64,000 nt of DNA, from positions 24,364 to 88,363 of the forward strand of contig JAIXKK010000157.1 in the NCBI GenBank assembly GCA_026954325.1, written 5' to 3'. Numbering within the stretch: position 1 is the first letter of the stretch; every line of letters starts with the position of its first letter. Source of the stretch: Bryobacterales bacterium. Lineage in GTDB: Bacteria > Acidobacteriota > Terriglobia > Bryobacterales > Bryobacteraceae. Below the pieces are notes generated by a model, which was not told where the DNA came from, did not search any database, and saw only the letters and a program-made list of their open reading frames with translations. Made by a program: the position numbers and the translations under genes. Below, one piece after another: positions 9,144-17,411 of this stretch.

Positions 9144-10051
9144 TTCACCGCGTTGGTTGAGATGTAGTCTTTAAGACCGGGAAGATAGTCGAATTCATCA
9201 CGATACCAATAGACCTCGGCGTAGCGCACGCCGTTTTCCGCGCCGCGCTTGCGGGAGATCCAATCCATGTACCACTCTTCGATGAGGACCGCCGCCTCCT
9301 CGTCGGTTTTGCCCTCGAACTCGGGGACAGTGAGCTTTTCGGCCTGGAGTTGCTGGCGGATATTGCGCGCCATCGAGGGGTGAGCGTAGACATTGAGGTG
9401 GGTTACGTAGGCTTTCTGCTTGCGCTCAACCTGGCTCTTCGTGAGTTCCATGGCGACGTTCGGATGGTGGCCACGCCCGTAATCGACGCGGGCTTTGAGG
9501 AAGAGATAAGGGACGCGATAGGGCTCCAGGCCGAGGGCGAGATGTTCGGGATGGACGTTCGGAAGTCCGGCCATCCAGACGGCCTCCGCGACGGCGCGAG
9601 CAATCTTGCGATGATCCGGATTGCGGTCATAGTGGCCCCATGGATCGTGGCTGAGCACGACGTCCGGACGGTGTTTGCGGATGAGGAGGATCAATTGAGC
9701 GCGGAGTTCCTGCAGCGGGATGGGGTCCATGTAGTCGTTGCGCCAGTTGAGGCTGTAGACGCCCTTCATTCCCAGGATGCGCGTGGCGGCTTCGGATTCG
9801 CGGAGGTTGATCATGTCATTGAGCGGATACCCGCTGGCGCCGTCCTTTTCGTCATTGGAAGCGCGGGCGTACCAGGATTCGTAGCCGGCGTCCGTGAACC
9901 TGGCGATGAGGCCTCCCATGCCGTAGTCCGTGGTGTGGTCGTCGTGATGCGGTTCAATGACGAGAAGGATGTGGCCCGGCGGAATCTTTCCGAGGGGCAG
10001 CGGGGCCGCGGCGAGGGCGGGAATGATGAGGGCAAGCAGCAGGATCTTCAC
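9140..10051 (-). CDS. PIG-L (LmbE-like) deacetylase, intact zinc site
   Basis: A secreted protein of about 303 residues. I chose GTG at 10051 because it overlaps the previous stop as GTGA and begins directly with a signal peptide (VKILLLALIIPALAAAP); a longer frame upstream is possible. The zinc motif is PHHDDH and the downstream ligand block is HYDRNPDHRKIARAV, both complete, so N-deacetylase activity is expected. It is a close paralogue of the next upstream gene: both share SLNWRND, the block DPWGHYDRNPDH and the segment VWMAGLPNVHPEHLA. Its sugar or conjugate substrate is unknown. Confidence 0.87.
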   Translation of the reverse strand: MKILLLALIIPALAAAPLPLGKIPPGHILLVIEPHHDDHTTDYGMGGLIARFTDAGYESWYARASNDEKDGASGYPLNDMINLRESEAATRILGMKGVYSLNWRNDYMDPIPLQELRAQLILLIRKHRPDVVLSHDPWGHYDRNPDHRKIARAVAEAVWMAGLPNVHPEHLALGLEPYRVPYLFLKARVDYGRGHHPNVAMELTKSQVERKQKAYVTHLNVYAHPSMARNIRQQLQAEKLTVPEFEGKTDEEAAVLIEEWYMDWISRKRGAENGVRYAEVYWYRDEFDYLPGLKDYISTNAVK

Positions 10052-10893
10052 TTGGGCCTCGCGTTGGTTTCGAGATAATCCTTGAGTCCGGGGATGTCGT
10101 CCCATTCGCCGACGGCGTAGAAGAGTTCCGCGAACGTGACTCCGGCGCGCCGGCCGGCTTCGCGGCTGGGAGTTTCCATGGAGAGGCGGCGCGCCTCGGG
10201 GTTGGCTGGATTGCCGCGGACGTTCTTGTGCGACCAGAAGGCGTCGGTCTTGCGGCCGAGTTGGGCCTGGTTGAATTCCATGGCGATGTTTGGGGTGTGT
10301 CCTTTGCCGTAGTCTTCGCGCTGCGCGTAGTAGATCCGCGGGACGCGGAAGGGCTCGAGTCCGGCGGCGAGGTGTTCGGGGTGAACGTTGGGGAGTCCGG
10401 CCATCCAGACCGCTTCTCCGACGGCGCGCGCCACGCGTTTGTGGTCGGGGTTGCGGTCATAGTGTCCCCATGGATCCCAGGACATGAGGACATCCGGCCG
10501 GTACTTGCGGATGAGGAGGATGTATTGGGCGCGAATCTCCTTGAGCGGCGCCGAGGACATGTGGTCATTGCGCCAGTTGAGGCTGATAACTTCCTTCATG
10601 CCCAGGTGACGGGCGGCCTCCTGGGATTCGCGCAGATTCACTTGATCGTTGGGTCCCCACTCGTGACCGTCCTTTTCGTCGTTGGTGGTGCGGACGTAAT
10701 AGCCGGACCAGCCGGCGTCGGCGAGGCGGGCGATGAAGCCGCCGAACCCCCACTCCCACGTGTGATCGTCGTGGTGAGCGAGGATGACGAGGAAGGTTTT
10801 GCCCTTCGGGAGTTGACCGAGCGGCACGGGGTCCGCTGCTTGCAGGACGGAGGCAAAGAGAAGGATGGCTAGTCCGTGATACACTTTTCGCAT
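10048..10893 (-). CDS. PIG-L (LmbE-like) deacetylase, intact zinc site
   Basis: First gene of the minus-strand PIG-L operon, 281 residues from ATG 10893, with signal MRKVYHGLAILLFASVLQA. The zinc site is complete: LAHHDDH near residue 40, then HYDRNPDHKRVARAV. It should remove an acyl group from an amino sugar or a similar conjugate outside the cytoplasm. The start codon is only four bases from the start of the divergent tandem PIG-L gene, so each promoter must lie within the other gene. No convincing Shine-Dalgarno sequence precedes it; AGGA touches the ATG. It is coupled to the next gene by a GTGA overlap. Confidence 0.87.
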   Translation of the reverse strand: MRKVYHGLAILLFASVLQAADPVPLGQLPKGKTFLVILAHHDDHTWEWGFGGFIARLADAGWSGYYVRTTNDEKDGHEWGPNDQVNLRESQEAARHLGMKEVISLNWRNDHMSSAPLKEIRAQYILLIRKYRPDVLMSWDPWGHYDRNPDHKRVARAVGEAVWMAGLPNVHPEHLAAGLEPFRVPRIYYAQREDYGKGHTPNIAMEFNQAQLGRKTDAFWSHKNVRGNPANPEARRLSMETPSREAGRRAGVTFAELFYAVGEWDDIPGLKDYLETNARPK

Positions 10894-10897
10894 TCCT

Positions 10898-12543
10898 ATG
10901 CGCCACGCATGGCTGTTATTTTTCGTACCGGTATTGATGATCGCGCAAACCGAGCGCCGCATTCTAGTAGTTTCCGCTTCCACCGGAGATTATATCTATG
11001 GAGCGGGGGGGACGTTGGCACGCTACATCCGGGAGGGATGGCGTGTCGATGTAGCGGTGTTCGCCAACGGGGAGAAAATGTCGCGGGGGCTGAGTCCCGC
11101 GCAGACGCGTCTGGCGAATGTGGAGGAAGGGAAGGCGGCGGCGAAACTGCTGGGAGTTCATGACGTGGTGATGATGGACGACAAGAGCGGAGAACTGGGG
11201 CAAGTATCATCGACGGAGATGCGCGAGCAATTGTTTGCGCTGATCCGGGGGATGAAGCCGCGGATTCTGTTCATTCCCGATCCCTACGTGCACTACCAGG
11301 CGGACGGTGACATTCGCTGGACGGGACGGATGGCCGAGGAGGCATGGGGTTACAGCGGCGGCGGCACGTTCGGCAACGAACTGACGCGCATGGGGCTGAA
11401 GCCTTACGGCGTGCCCGAGATTTATTACTACTCGCCGTACCGGCCCTACCGGAAAGGGGAAGGCGGCGAGGTGGAGCAGGCGCGGTTCGTGAGCCGGGAT
11501 ATTGCGGCCACGCTCGAGCAGAAGATCACGGCGGCCGAGTTGCTGCTCACCAGTAATCGGACGCTGGCTTCGTTGCGCAAGGGCGAGGCGGACGATGCGG
11601 GCGGCCGGCGGTACGCGCGGGAGTTTCTTACGGAGATGGCCGAGACGGTGGGGAAGAAGCATGGATTCGAGTATGCGGAGGAGTTCAACCACGTCGGCTC
11701 GTCGAGCGCCGCGCCCGGCATTGCGGACCGCTTTGTGGCCCGGCCGGAGACGGCGAAGTGCTCAGTGCTGGTGGTGACTCCTCGATGCGCGATTGTCTGT
11801 TCGGCGCGGGCGGCACACTGGCGCAGATGGCCGCGGAAGGCCGCGCCGTGTATGTGGCGGTATTCGGGAATGAAGAAAAGCTATCCAAGGGGCTGGGGCC
11901 GGCGGAGACGCGCATTGCAAACAACAGAGAAGGAGAAGAGGCCGCCAAGGCGCTGGGCTTGCGTGAAGTGATCAACCTGGGACACAAGAGCGGGGAGTTG
12001 GGGTCGCTATCATCAAGCGAGTTGCGGAACCAGGTAATGGCGTTGACACGGCTCTACAAGCCGGAGATCCTCTTTTTCCCCGACTGGTATGTGCACTACC
12101 AGGATGACAACGATATCTATCGCGTGGGGCGCATGGCGGAGGAGTCGCCGTATGGAGGATCGAGCCTGTTTCTTCAGGAGATGAGCTATCTGGGGTTCCC
12201 CGGAACGGCCGCGCGGCAATACTATTTCTTTGTGCCCTACCGGCCTTATCGCGCCGGAGAAGGCGGAGAGGGGCAGGCGGTGATGAAGCAGGTGGAGATC
12301 GGGGCAGTATTAGAGAAAAAAATTGCCGCGATTCGGAAGATGAAGACAGCGAACGCGGAATGGGCGGCGTTGCTGTCGGCGCGTGCCGGGCGGCCGCTCG
12401 ATGCGGACGAACTGGTGGGCGCCTTCCTCACGGAACTGGCATCGACCGTCGGCCAGCGGCACGGGATGAAGTTTGCCGAGGAGTTCAACCATTTACGGCC
12501 GGTGACGGGACTTCCGGCGCACGTGCGGGAAAGAGCGCGCTGA
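10898..12543 (+). CDS. Tandem double PIG-L protein, one frameshift near 11776
   Basis: Two PIG-L domains follow one signal peptide (MRHAWLLFFVPVLMIAQ). Domain 1 spans 10898-11720 and domain 2 about 11765-12543. They are clear duplicates: KMSRGLSPAQTRLAN against KLSKGLGPAETRIAN, PDPYVHYQ against PDWYVHYQ, YRPYRKGEGGE against YRPYRAGEGGE, and EEFNH near both ends. The frames differ by one base; reading one extra G after the strand VLVV joins them with exactly the nine-residue spacing found in domain 1. Corrected, the protein has about 548 residues. Neither domain has AHPDD (STGD and SMRD instead), so both probably lack the canonical zinc site. Confidence 0.75.
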
Positions 12544-12544
12544 T

Positions 12545-13786
12545 TTGCGAATCACGGATGTTCGAGCGACAACAGTATCCGTGCCGTTGGAGGCGCCGTT
12601 GCGGCATGCCAACGGCTGCCACTGGGGGCGGTTCGTACGCACCATTGTCGAGGTGGAAGCTGATAACGGCCTGATCGGTTTGGGCGAGATGGGCGGCGGA
12701 GGCGAATCGGCGGAAGCCGTGTTCCGCGCGATGAAGCAATACCTGGTGGGGCACGATCCGGCGCGTATCGAGGAGATGCGATTTCGTATCGCGAACCCGA
12801 CGGCGTCGCTTTACAACAACCGTACCCAGGTGCTGGCCGCGCTCGAGTTTGCGTGCCTGGATATTCTGGGCCAGGCATGGGGCGTGCCGGTGTCCGAAAT
12901 TTTAGGCGGACGCCTCCGCGACCGCGTGCCGTTCGCCTCTTACTGTTTCTTCCGATATGCGAATGCCGCGGGGGAAGGAGAGGTGCGCACGATCGAGCAG
13001 GTGGCGGCGAATGCACGGGCGCTGAAGAAGCAATACGGGTTCACATCGCACAAGATGAAGGCGGGTGTCTTCCCGCCCGATTATGAACTGGAGGCGTTCC
13101 GCGCGCTTGCCGCGGAGTTTCCGGGTGACAGTGTGCGTTTTGATCCGAATGCGGTGTGGTCCGTGGAAGAGGCGATTCGCTTCGGACAGGGGATTGAGGA
13201 TCTGCGTAACGACTATCTGGAGGATCCCACGTACGGGTTGAACGGGATGCGGCGCGTGCGGGAAAAAGTGCGCATGCCGCTGGCAACGAACACCGTGGTG
13301 GTGAATTTCGAACAACTGGCGGCGAATGCGCTCGATACGGCGGTGGATGTGATTCTGCTCGATACCACGTTCTGGGGCGGCATTCGCGCGTGTGTGAAAG
13401 CCGCGGGTGTTTGCGAAACGTTTCAGCTCGGGGTGGCGGTACATTCGTCGGGGGAACTGGGGATTCAACTGGCGACGATGCTGCACCTGGGGGCGGTGAT
13501 TCCGAACCTTTCCTTCGCCGCGGATGCGCACTACCATCATCTGACCGGCGATATTATCGAGGGCGGGTTGATGCGGTATGAGGATGGAATGATTCGCGTG
13601 CCTACGGATCCGGGGTTGGGCGTGAAGTTGAATCGAGATAAGGTGCGCGAGTACCACGAACATTACCGGCGGCTGGGCGGGTATCCCTACGATCAGGACC
13701 CGCTGCGGCCGGGGTGGGCTCCGATTATCCCGAATGACCGGTGGGCGGATCCGCGGGATGACCGCAGACCGCATATGCCGCGTTAG
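12545..13786 (+). CDS. Enolase-superfamily enzyme, glucarate dehydratase-like
   Basis: A 413-residue sugar-acid dehydratase-type enzyme of the mandelate racemase/glucarate dehydratase subgroup. Visible active-site pieces are the K-x-K base in SHKMKAG, metal ligands Asp in RFDPNAVWS, Glu in YLEDPTYG and Asn in LATNTVV, and the His base in AVHSSGELG. Asn as the third ligand points to glucarate dehydratase relatives rather than to the Asp/Glu-only groups. The start is TTG 12545, one base after the preceding stop, so it is probably translated from the PIG-L transcript. It overlaps the convergent gene at the stop codons. The true acid sugar is not known. Confidence 0.87.
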   Translation: MRITDVRATTVSVPLEAPLRHANGCHWGRFVRTIVEVEADNGLIGLGEMGGGGESAEAVFRAMKQYLVGHDPARIEEMRFRIANPTASLYNNRTQVLAALEFACLDILGQAWGVPVSEILGGRLRDRVPFASYCFFRYANAAGEGEVRTIEQVAANARALKKQYGFTSHKMKAGVFPPDYELEAFRALAAEFPGDSVRFDPNAVWSVEEAIRFGQGIEDLRNDYLEDPTYGLNGMRRVREKVRMPLATNTVVVNFEQLAANALDTAVDVILLDTTFWGGIRACVKAAGVCETFQLGVAVHSSGELGIQLATMLHLGAVIPNLSFAADAHYHHLTGDIIEGGLMRYEDGMIRVPTDPGLGVKLNRDKVREYHEHYRRLGGYPYDQDPLRPGWAPIIPNDRWADPRDDRRPHMPR

Positions 13787-16104
13787 CGCGCGGGAAAGGC
13801 GGCGACGTTGCGGACGGTGAATGGATCTCCATTCGAGAACGTGCCGTCGAAGCGGAGGTAGCGGATTTCGGCGGGCGCGAAGATGTCGGTTTTCGCGCCG
13901 CGCCAGGCGCCGTGCCGGCGATCGGCGAGGGGTTGCCAGTGTTCGCCATCGAGCGAACCTTCGACGGCGTAGTGCGCGTAGGGGGCGGGTTTCCTGTGCC
14001 AGCGCGGGTCGCTGTAATCGATGAACGCGGGCAAGTCGTAACTGACAGTGTCAATACGCACAGGGGCAGGGAGGCGGATGAGGTTGGCGTCGCGGCTTTC
14101 GGCGGGGACGAGATTTTCGCGATTGGCGGGCTTGGCGCGCTGGAGCAGGTAGAGCAGCGTGCGGCGGTAGATTTCTCGGAAGCGCGCGCCATCGGGGCTG
14201 GCGAGGATGTTGGGGAAATTCTCACCGCAGACCATGGCGAGGCGTTCGTTGCGGTGGACGGCGACGCCGATGCGATGGAGCGGCGTGGGGTCATAGGCAT
14301 CCACCATGAACTCGCGCTCCTCGGGCGCGGCGCGATCGGAGCGCACGAGGATATCCCAAGCCTTGGGCTCGTAGGCGAAATCCACTTCGCCGCCCCATGG
14401 GCCGGGCACTTCGTCGCCAGGCTTCAGATTCATTCCCCGCAAAATAGGATGGGAGGCATCGGCGATCACCGCCTTGCTGCCGGGAATCCAATAGCCGACC
14501 GATGTGTGAAACACGTTGAGATAGTCGAGAGCGCTGCCGGCTGTGGGATTGAGAACAGGAGCATCGGGCGGCGCGTCCGGGGGAAGCAGCGCCGGGGATT
14601 TGAAGCCGCCTGGTTGATCACTGAGGTGGGTCCAGACGTGGCCGCGCTGCCAGATGTAGCGCGGCTCGGCGAGGCTCGGCAGGTAATCGACGATAACGGC
14701 GAAAGAATCGCCGCCGTGAATGAGCACACCGCCGCCGCGGCCGAGGTACTCCTGAAAGCGGAGGAAGCTTTCCTTGGTGGTGAACTCGGAGTGGTTGCCG
14801 ATGAGAACGAGGCGGTAATCGTCGAGGCGGACGCGTCCGAGAGCGACGTCGCGCTGGGTGGCGTAGTCGATGGTGAATCCTTCGTTCCTGGCCAGTTGGT
14901 CGAGATAGCGCCAGTGATGAATATCGCTGTAGCGCTCGTAGAGGCTGTAGAAGAAATTGTTGAGGCGGTGCTGGCGGCTGCTCATGACGGTGGGCGAATA
15001 GCCGATGCTTCCGTCGTAGAAGGTGCGCCAGCCGTGGTAATCGTGGCCGCCGTTGGTGGAGTAGGCCCACCACATGTCGGTTGGCGCGACGTAGAGGACG
15101 GGCGATTGCGCGCTCCGCGGCCGGAGGATGATGTTGGTGAGCTTGCGATTCAGATCGTTGACGGCGGGGTCGACGGCGGCGCCGGGAGGGACCACGACGA
15201 GGCGATAGAGCCCGGAGGGCCAGTCACCCACGGCGACGCTCACGTGGGTGACTGGAAGGCTGCAGGTGAAGGGCACGCGCGTCACCAGTTTTTGGCGCAC
15301 GTCGTCGATAATGACGGCTTCCATGGCGCGCCCGGATTCATCGGGCGCCGGGATAACATCGAGCGTCTGCTTCTCACCCGGCGTCCAACTTAGATCAGCG
15401 GGGCTGAGGATGGGAAAGAAGTTCGATGGAATGTTGGGGTCCTTGCCCGCGCGTAGCTTATACCATTCCGCCCACCAGAATTTCCGGTCGCGCGGATGAT
15501 AGGCAAACAGAATGATTTCCATGTTGGGGTTACCGGTGATGGCAACCAATTGCAGAGTGGCATTCCTGGTGAAGCGAGAATAGCCGCGGCGGGCGTGGCG
15601 AGACATCTCCGCACCATCGAGGACAGCGCCGACCGCAAGGTTCGCCTCGCGATTGTAGAAGAGGGAGCCCCAGTTGGTGAACTGGTTGTCAGGGATTTTT
15701 CCGTCGGGCAAGTGGAGCGGCTGTCCCTGGAGCGCGCCTGTGTCGAACGTCATCGATTCGTTGTAGGCTTCGGGGAAGGTCCAGGTGAAGCGGATATGCT
15801 CCGCGCGCAGTTCGGAGTTGGGAGCGTGGCGGATGCGGTAAAGGTCGATGCCGGATAGACGCTCGTGCCGCAGTTCGAGACGGAGCGGGATGTCGCCAAT
15901 GGAAAGGAGCGCAGTGTCCGGGCGCGGCGTGCGCTGAACCGAGAGACCGCGGCTGGCGACGGCCAACTCGAAAGTCGGCGCATCGCGGCTGAGCAGCGGC
16001 TGGCCGTCCGCGGAGCCGCCGAAGGCCCGCGCGAGGAAATTCTGCTGGGCCGGCAAGGGGAGGACGATGAGAAATAGAGCAGCCCAACAGGAAGGGAGTT
16101 TCAT
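13783..16104 (-). CDS. N,N-dimethylformamidase beta-subunit-like secreted protein
   Basis: A large exported protein of about 773 residues with signal MKLPSCWAALFLIVLPLPAQ; an alternative start lies 27 bases upstream. The middle section carries the family pattern of the C-terminal part of N,N-dimethylformamidase large subunits: WWAYSTNGGHDYHGW, RLVLIGNHSEFTTKE and GGGVLIHGGDSF, a glutamine-amidotransferase-like fold. The last 120 residues look like an F5/8 (discoidin) carbohydrate-binding domain (HYAVEGSLDGEHWQPL). A role in cleaving an amide or binding glycan is inference. It converges with the dehydratase, sharing TTAG at both stops. Confidence 0.75.
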   Translation of the reverse strand: MKLPSCWAALFLIVLPLPAQQNFLARAFGGSADGQPLLSRDAPTFELAVASRGLSVQRTPRPDTALLSIGDIPLRLELRHERLSGIDLYRIRHAPNSELRAEHIRFTWTFPEAYNESMTFDTGALQGQPLHLPDGKIPDNQFTNWGSLFYNREANLAVGAVLDGAEMSRHARRGYSRFTRNATLQLVAITGNPNMEIILFAYHPRDRKFWWAEWYKLRAGKDPNIPSNFFPILSPADLSWTPGEKQTLDVIPAPDESGRAMEAVIIDDVRQKLVTRVPFTCSLPVTHVSVAVGDWPSGLYRLVVVPPGAAVDPAVNDLNRKLTNIILRPRSAQSPVLYVAPTDMWWAYSTNGGHDYHGWRTFYDGSIGYSPTVMSSRQHRLNNFFYSLYERYSDIHHWRYLDQLARNEGFTIDYATQRDVALGRVRLDDYRLVLIGNHSEFTTKESFLRFQEYLGRGGGVLIHGGDSFAVIVDYLPSLAEPRYIWQRGHVWTHLSDQPGGFKSPALLPPDAPPDAPVLNPTAGSALDYLNVFHTSVGYWIPGSKAVIADASHPILRGMNLKPGDEVPGPWGGEVDFAYEPKAWDILVRSDRAAPEEREFMVDAYDPTPLHRIGVAVHRNERLAMVCGENFPNILASPDGARFREIYRRTLLYLLQRAKPANRENLVPAESRDANLIRLPAPVRIDTVSYDLPAFIDYSDPRWHRKPAPYAHYAVEGSLDGEHWQPLADRRHGAWRGAKTDIFAPAEIRYLRFDGTFSNGDPFTVRNVAAFPAR

Positions 16105-16181
16105 GTCAGGCATTGCGCCATCTTTCGCCATCCCTTGTCAAGTGCGTTCGGGCGACAATGTACTGAGGTGAAGGAGCACAC

Positions 16182-17411
16182 ATGAAGCAAGTCATCATTT
16201 TCATTCTTTTTGTTTCAGCCGCCCAGCCGCAGATGTTTCATCATCCGGCGCCGGTTTCCCCAAGTACGTTTCCCATCATGGCGTGGGGCAGCGCCCCTTC
16301 CGATCCGGAGCAGTTGAAACAGATGAAGGAGGCGGGGTTGAACGTGGCCGGGTTCTGCCGCGTCGAGGATGTACAGAGGATTCGCGATGCGGGGCTCACG
16401 TGTTTCGTCAGCGACAAGCGCGTGAATGGGTACGACTGGAGCAACATGCCTTCCGATAGCGAATTGCGGAAGAACGTCGAGGAAGCGGTCCGCGAGGTGG
16501 GAGACAATCCGGCGGTGCTCGGGTATTACCTGCGCGATGAGCCGCACGCGTCGCTGATGCCGGCGATGGGCCGCGTCTCGAAGCTGCTCAAGGAACTGGC
16601 GCCCACGAAGTGGCCCTACGTGAACCTGTTCCCGTACCGGGTGAGCAAGGAGCGAATGGGAGTGGACGATTGGGATACTTACGGCCGGATGCTGGTGGAA
16701 AAGATCGGGCAGCCGTTCCTGAGCTACGACAACTATTCTCTGGTGGGCGGCGAGATGCTCGACTACTTCTACAACAACCTGGATCTGGTGCGGCGGCTGT
16801 CGATGGAGACGAAGACACCATTCTGGAACTGCATTCTCGCGAATGCGCATTTCAACTACATGGAGCCTTCAGACGCCACATTTCACCTTCAGGTGTATGC
16901 GACGCTCGCTTACGGCGGGCGCGGGATTCAATACTTCACCTATTACACGCCGCACATCGGCAACTACCGGCTGGGCGCCGTGGACCAGTTCGGGAACAAG
17001 ACCGCCACGTGGGATGCGCTGCGGCGAATCAACCTGGAGTTGCATGCGCTCGCTCCGGTGATGACGAAGCTGCGGAGCACGGGTGTTTATCATTACCCCG
17101 ACGCGCCCGATTACGGCAAACCGCTTTCGGAGAGCAAGGTGGTGGCGCGCGTGACGACGATGCAGCGGTACGTGAAGCCGCCGGTGCAAGGGCGCGTGCT
17201 GGTGGGCGAGTTCGAGGACGGGCAGGGGCGGCCGTATGTCCTGATCGTGAACAAGGATTTGCACAACAGCTTTCAATTCGCCGTCGAGTTGAAGCAGCGT
17301 GGACGTAAGTTGGTGCGCATCTGCAACTACTCGGGCGAAGAGGAACCGTTCGGGCGCGAGATGGACTGGCTCGCGCCGGGCGCGGGTGTGTTGCTGCGTA
17401 TCAGCGATTAG
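16182..17411 (+). CDS. Secreted TIM-barrel protein, glycoside hydrolase-like
   Basis: A 409-residue exported protein (signal MKQVIIFILFVSAAQPQ) behind a strong AAGGAG site. Barrel features include FPIMAWGS, an early strand LNVAGFCRV, the block VLGYYLRDEPHA, where Asp-Glu would sit at the end of a strand, PFLSYDNYSLVGG and GGRGIQYFTYYTP. This resembles family 42-like and related glycosidase barrels with a C-terminal beta-domain (GVLLRIS). I cannot assign a family number or substrate. It is divergent from the DMFase-like gene and convergent with the Gfo/Idh gene, overlapping it by four bases at TTAG. Confidence 0.72.
   Translation: MKQVIIFILFVSAAQPQMFHHPAPVSPSTFPIMAWGSAPSDPEQLKQMKEAGLNVAGFCRVEDVQRIRDAGLTCFVSDKRVNGYDWSNMPSDSELRKNVEEAVREVGDNPAVLGYYLRDEPHASLMPAMGRVSKLLKELAPTKWPYVNLFPYRVSKERMGVDDWDTYGRMLVEKIGQPFLSYDNYSLVGGEMLDYFYNNLDLVRRLSMETKTPFWNCILANAHFNYMEPSDATFHLQVYATLAYGGRGIQYFTYYTPHIGNYRLGAVDQFGNKTATWDALRRINLELHALAPVMTKLRSTGVYHYPDAPDYGKPLSESKVVARVTTMQRYVKPPVQGRVLVGEFEDGQGRPYVLIVNKDLHNSFQFAVELKQRGRKLVRICNYSGEEEPFGREMDWLAPGAGVLLRISD

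Noticed and set aside
11770..11777. Programmed -1 frameshift in the tandem PIG-L gene
   Set aside because: There is no X-XXY-YYZ slippery site and no obvious stimulator hairpin; the break fits the single-base loss pattern seen in other genes here.
13912..15393. Long open frame (493 codons) on the plus strand inside the DMFase-like gene
   Set aside because: It is opposite a gene with clear family motifs, is rich in Ala, Gly, Glu and Val with no fold pattern, and has no ribosome site; long antisense frames are expected at this GC content.
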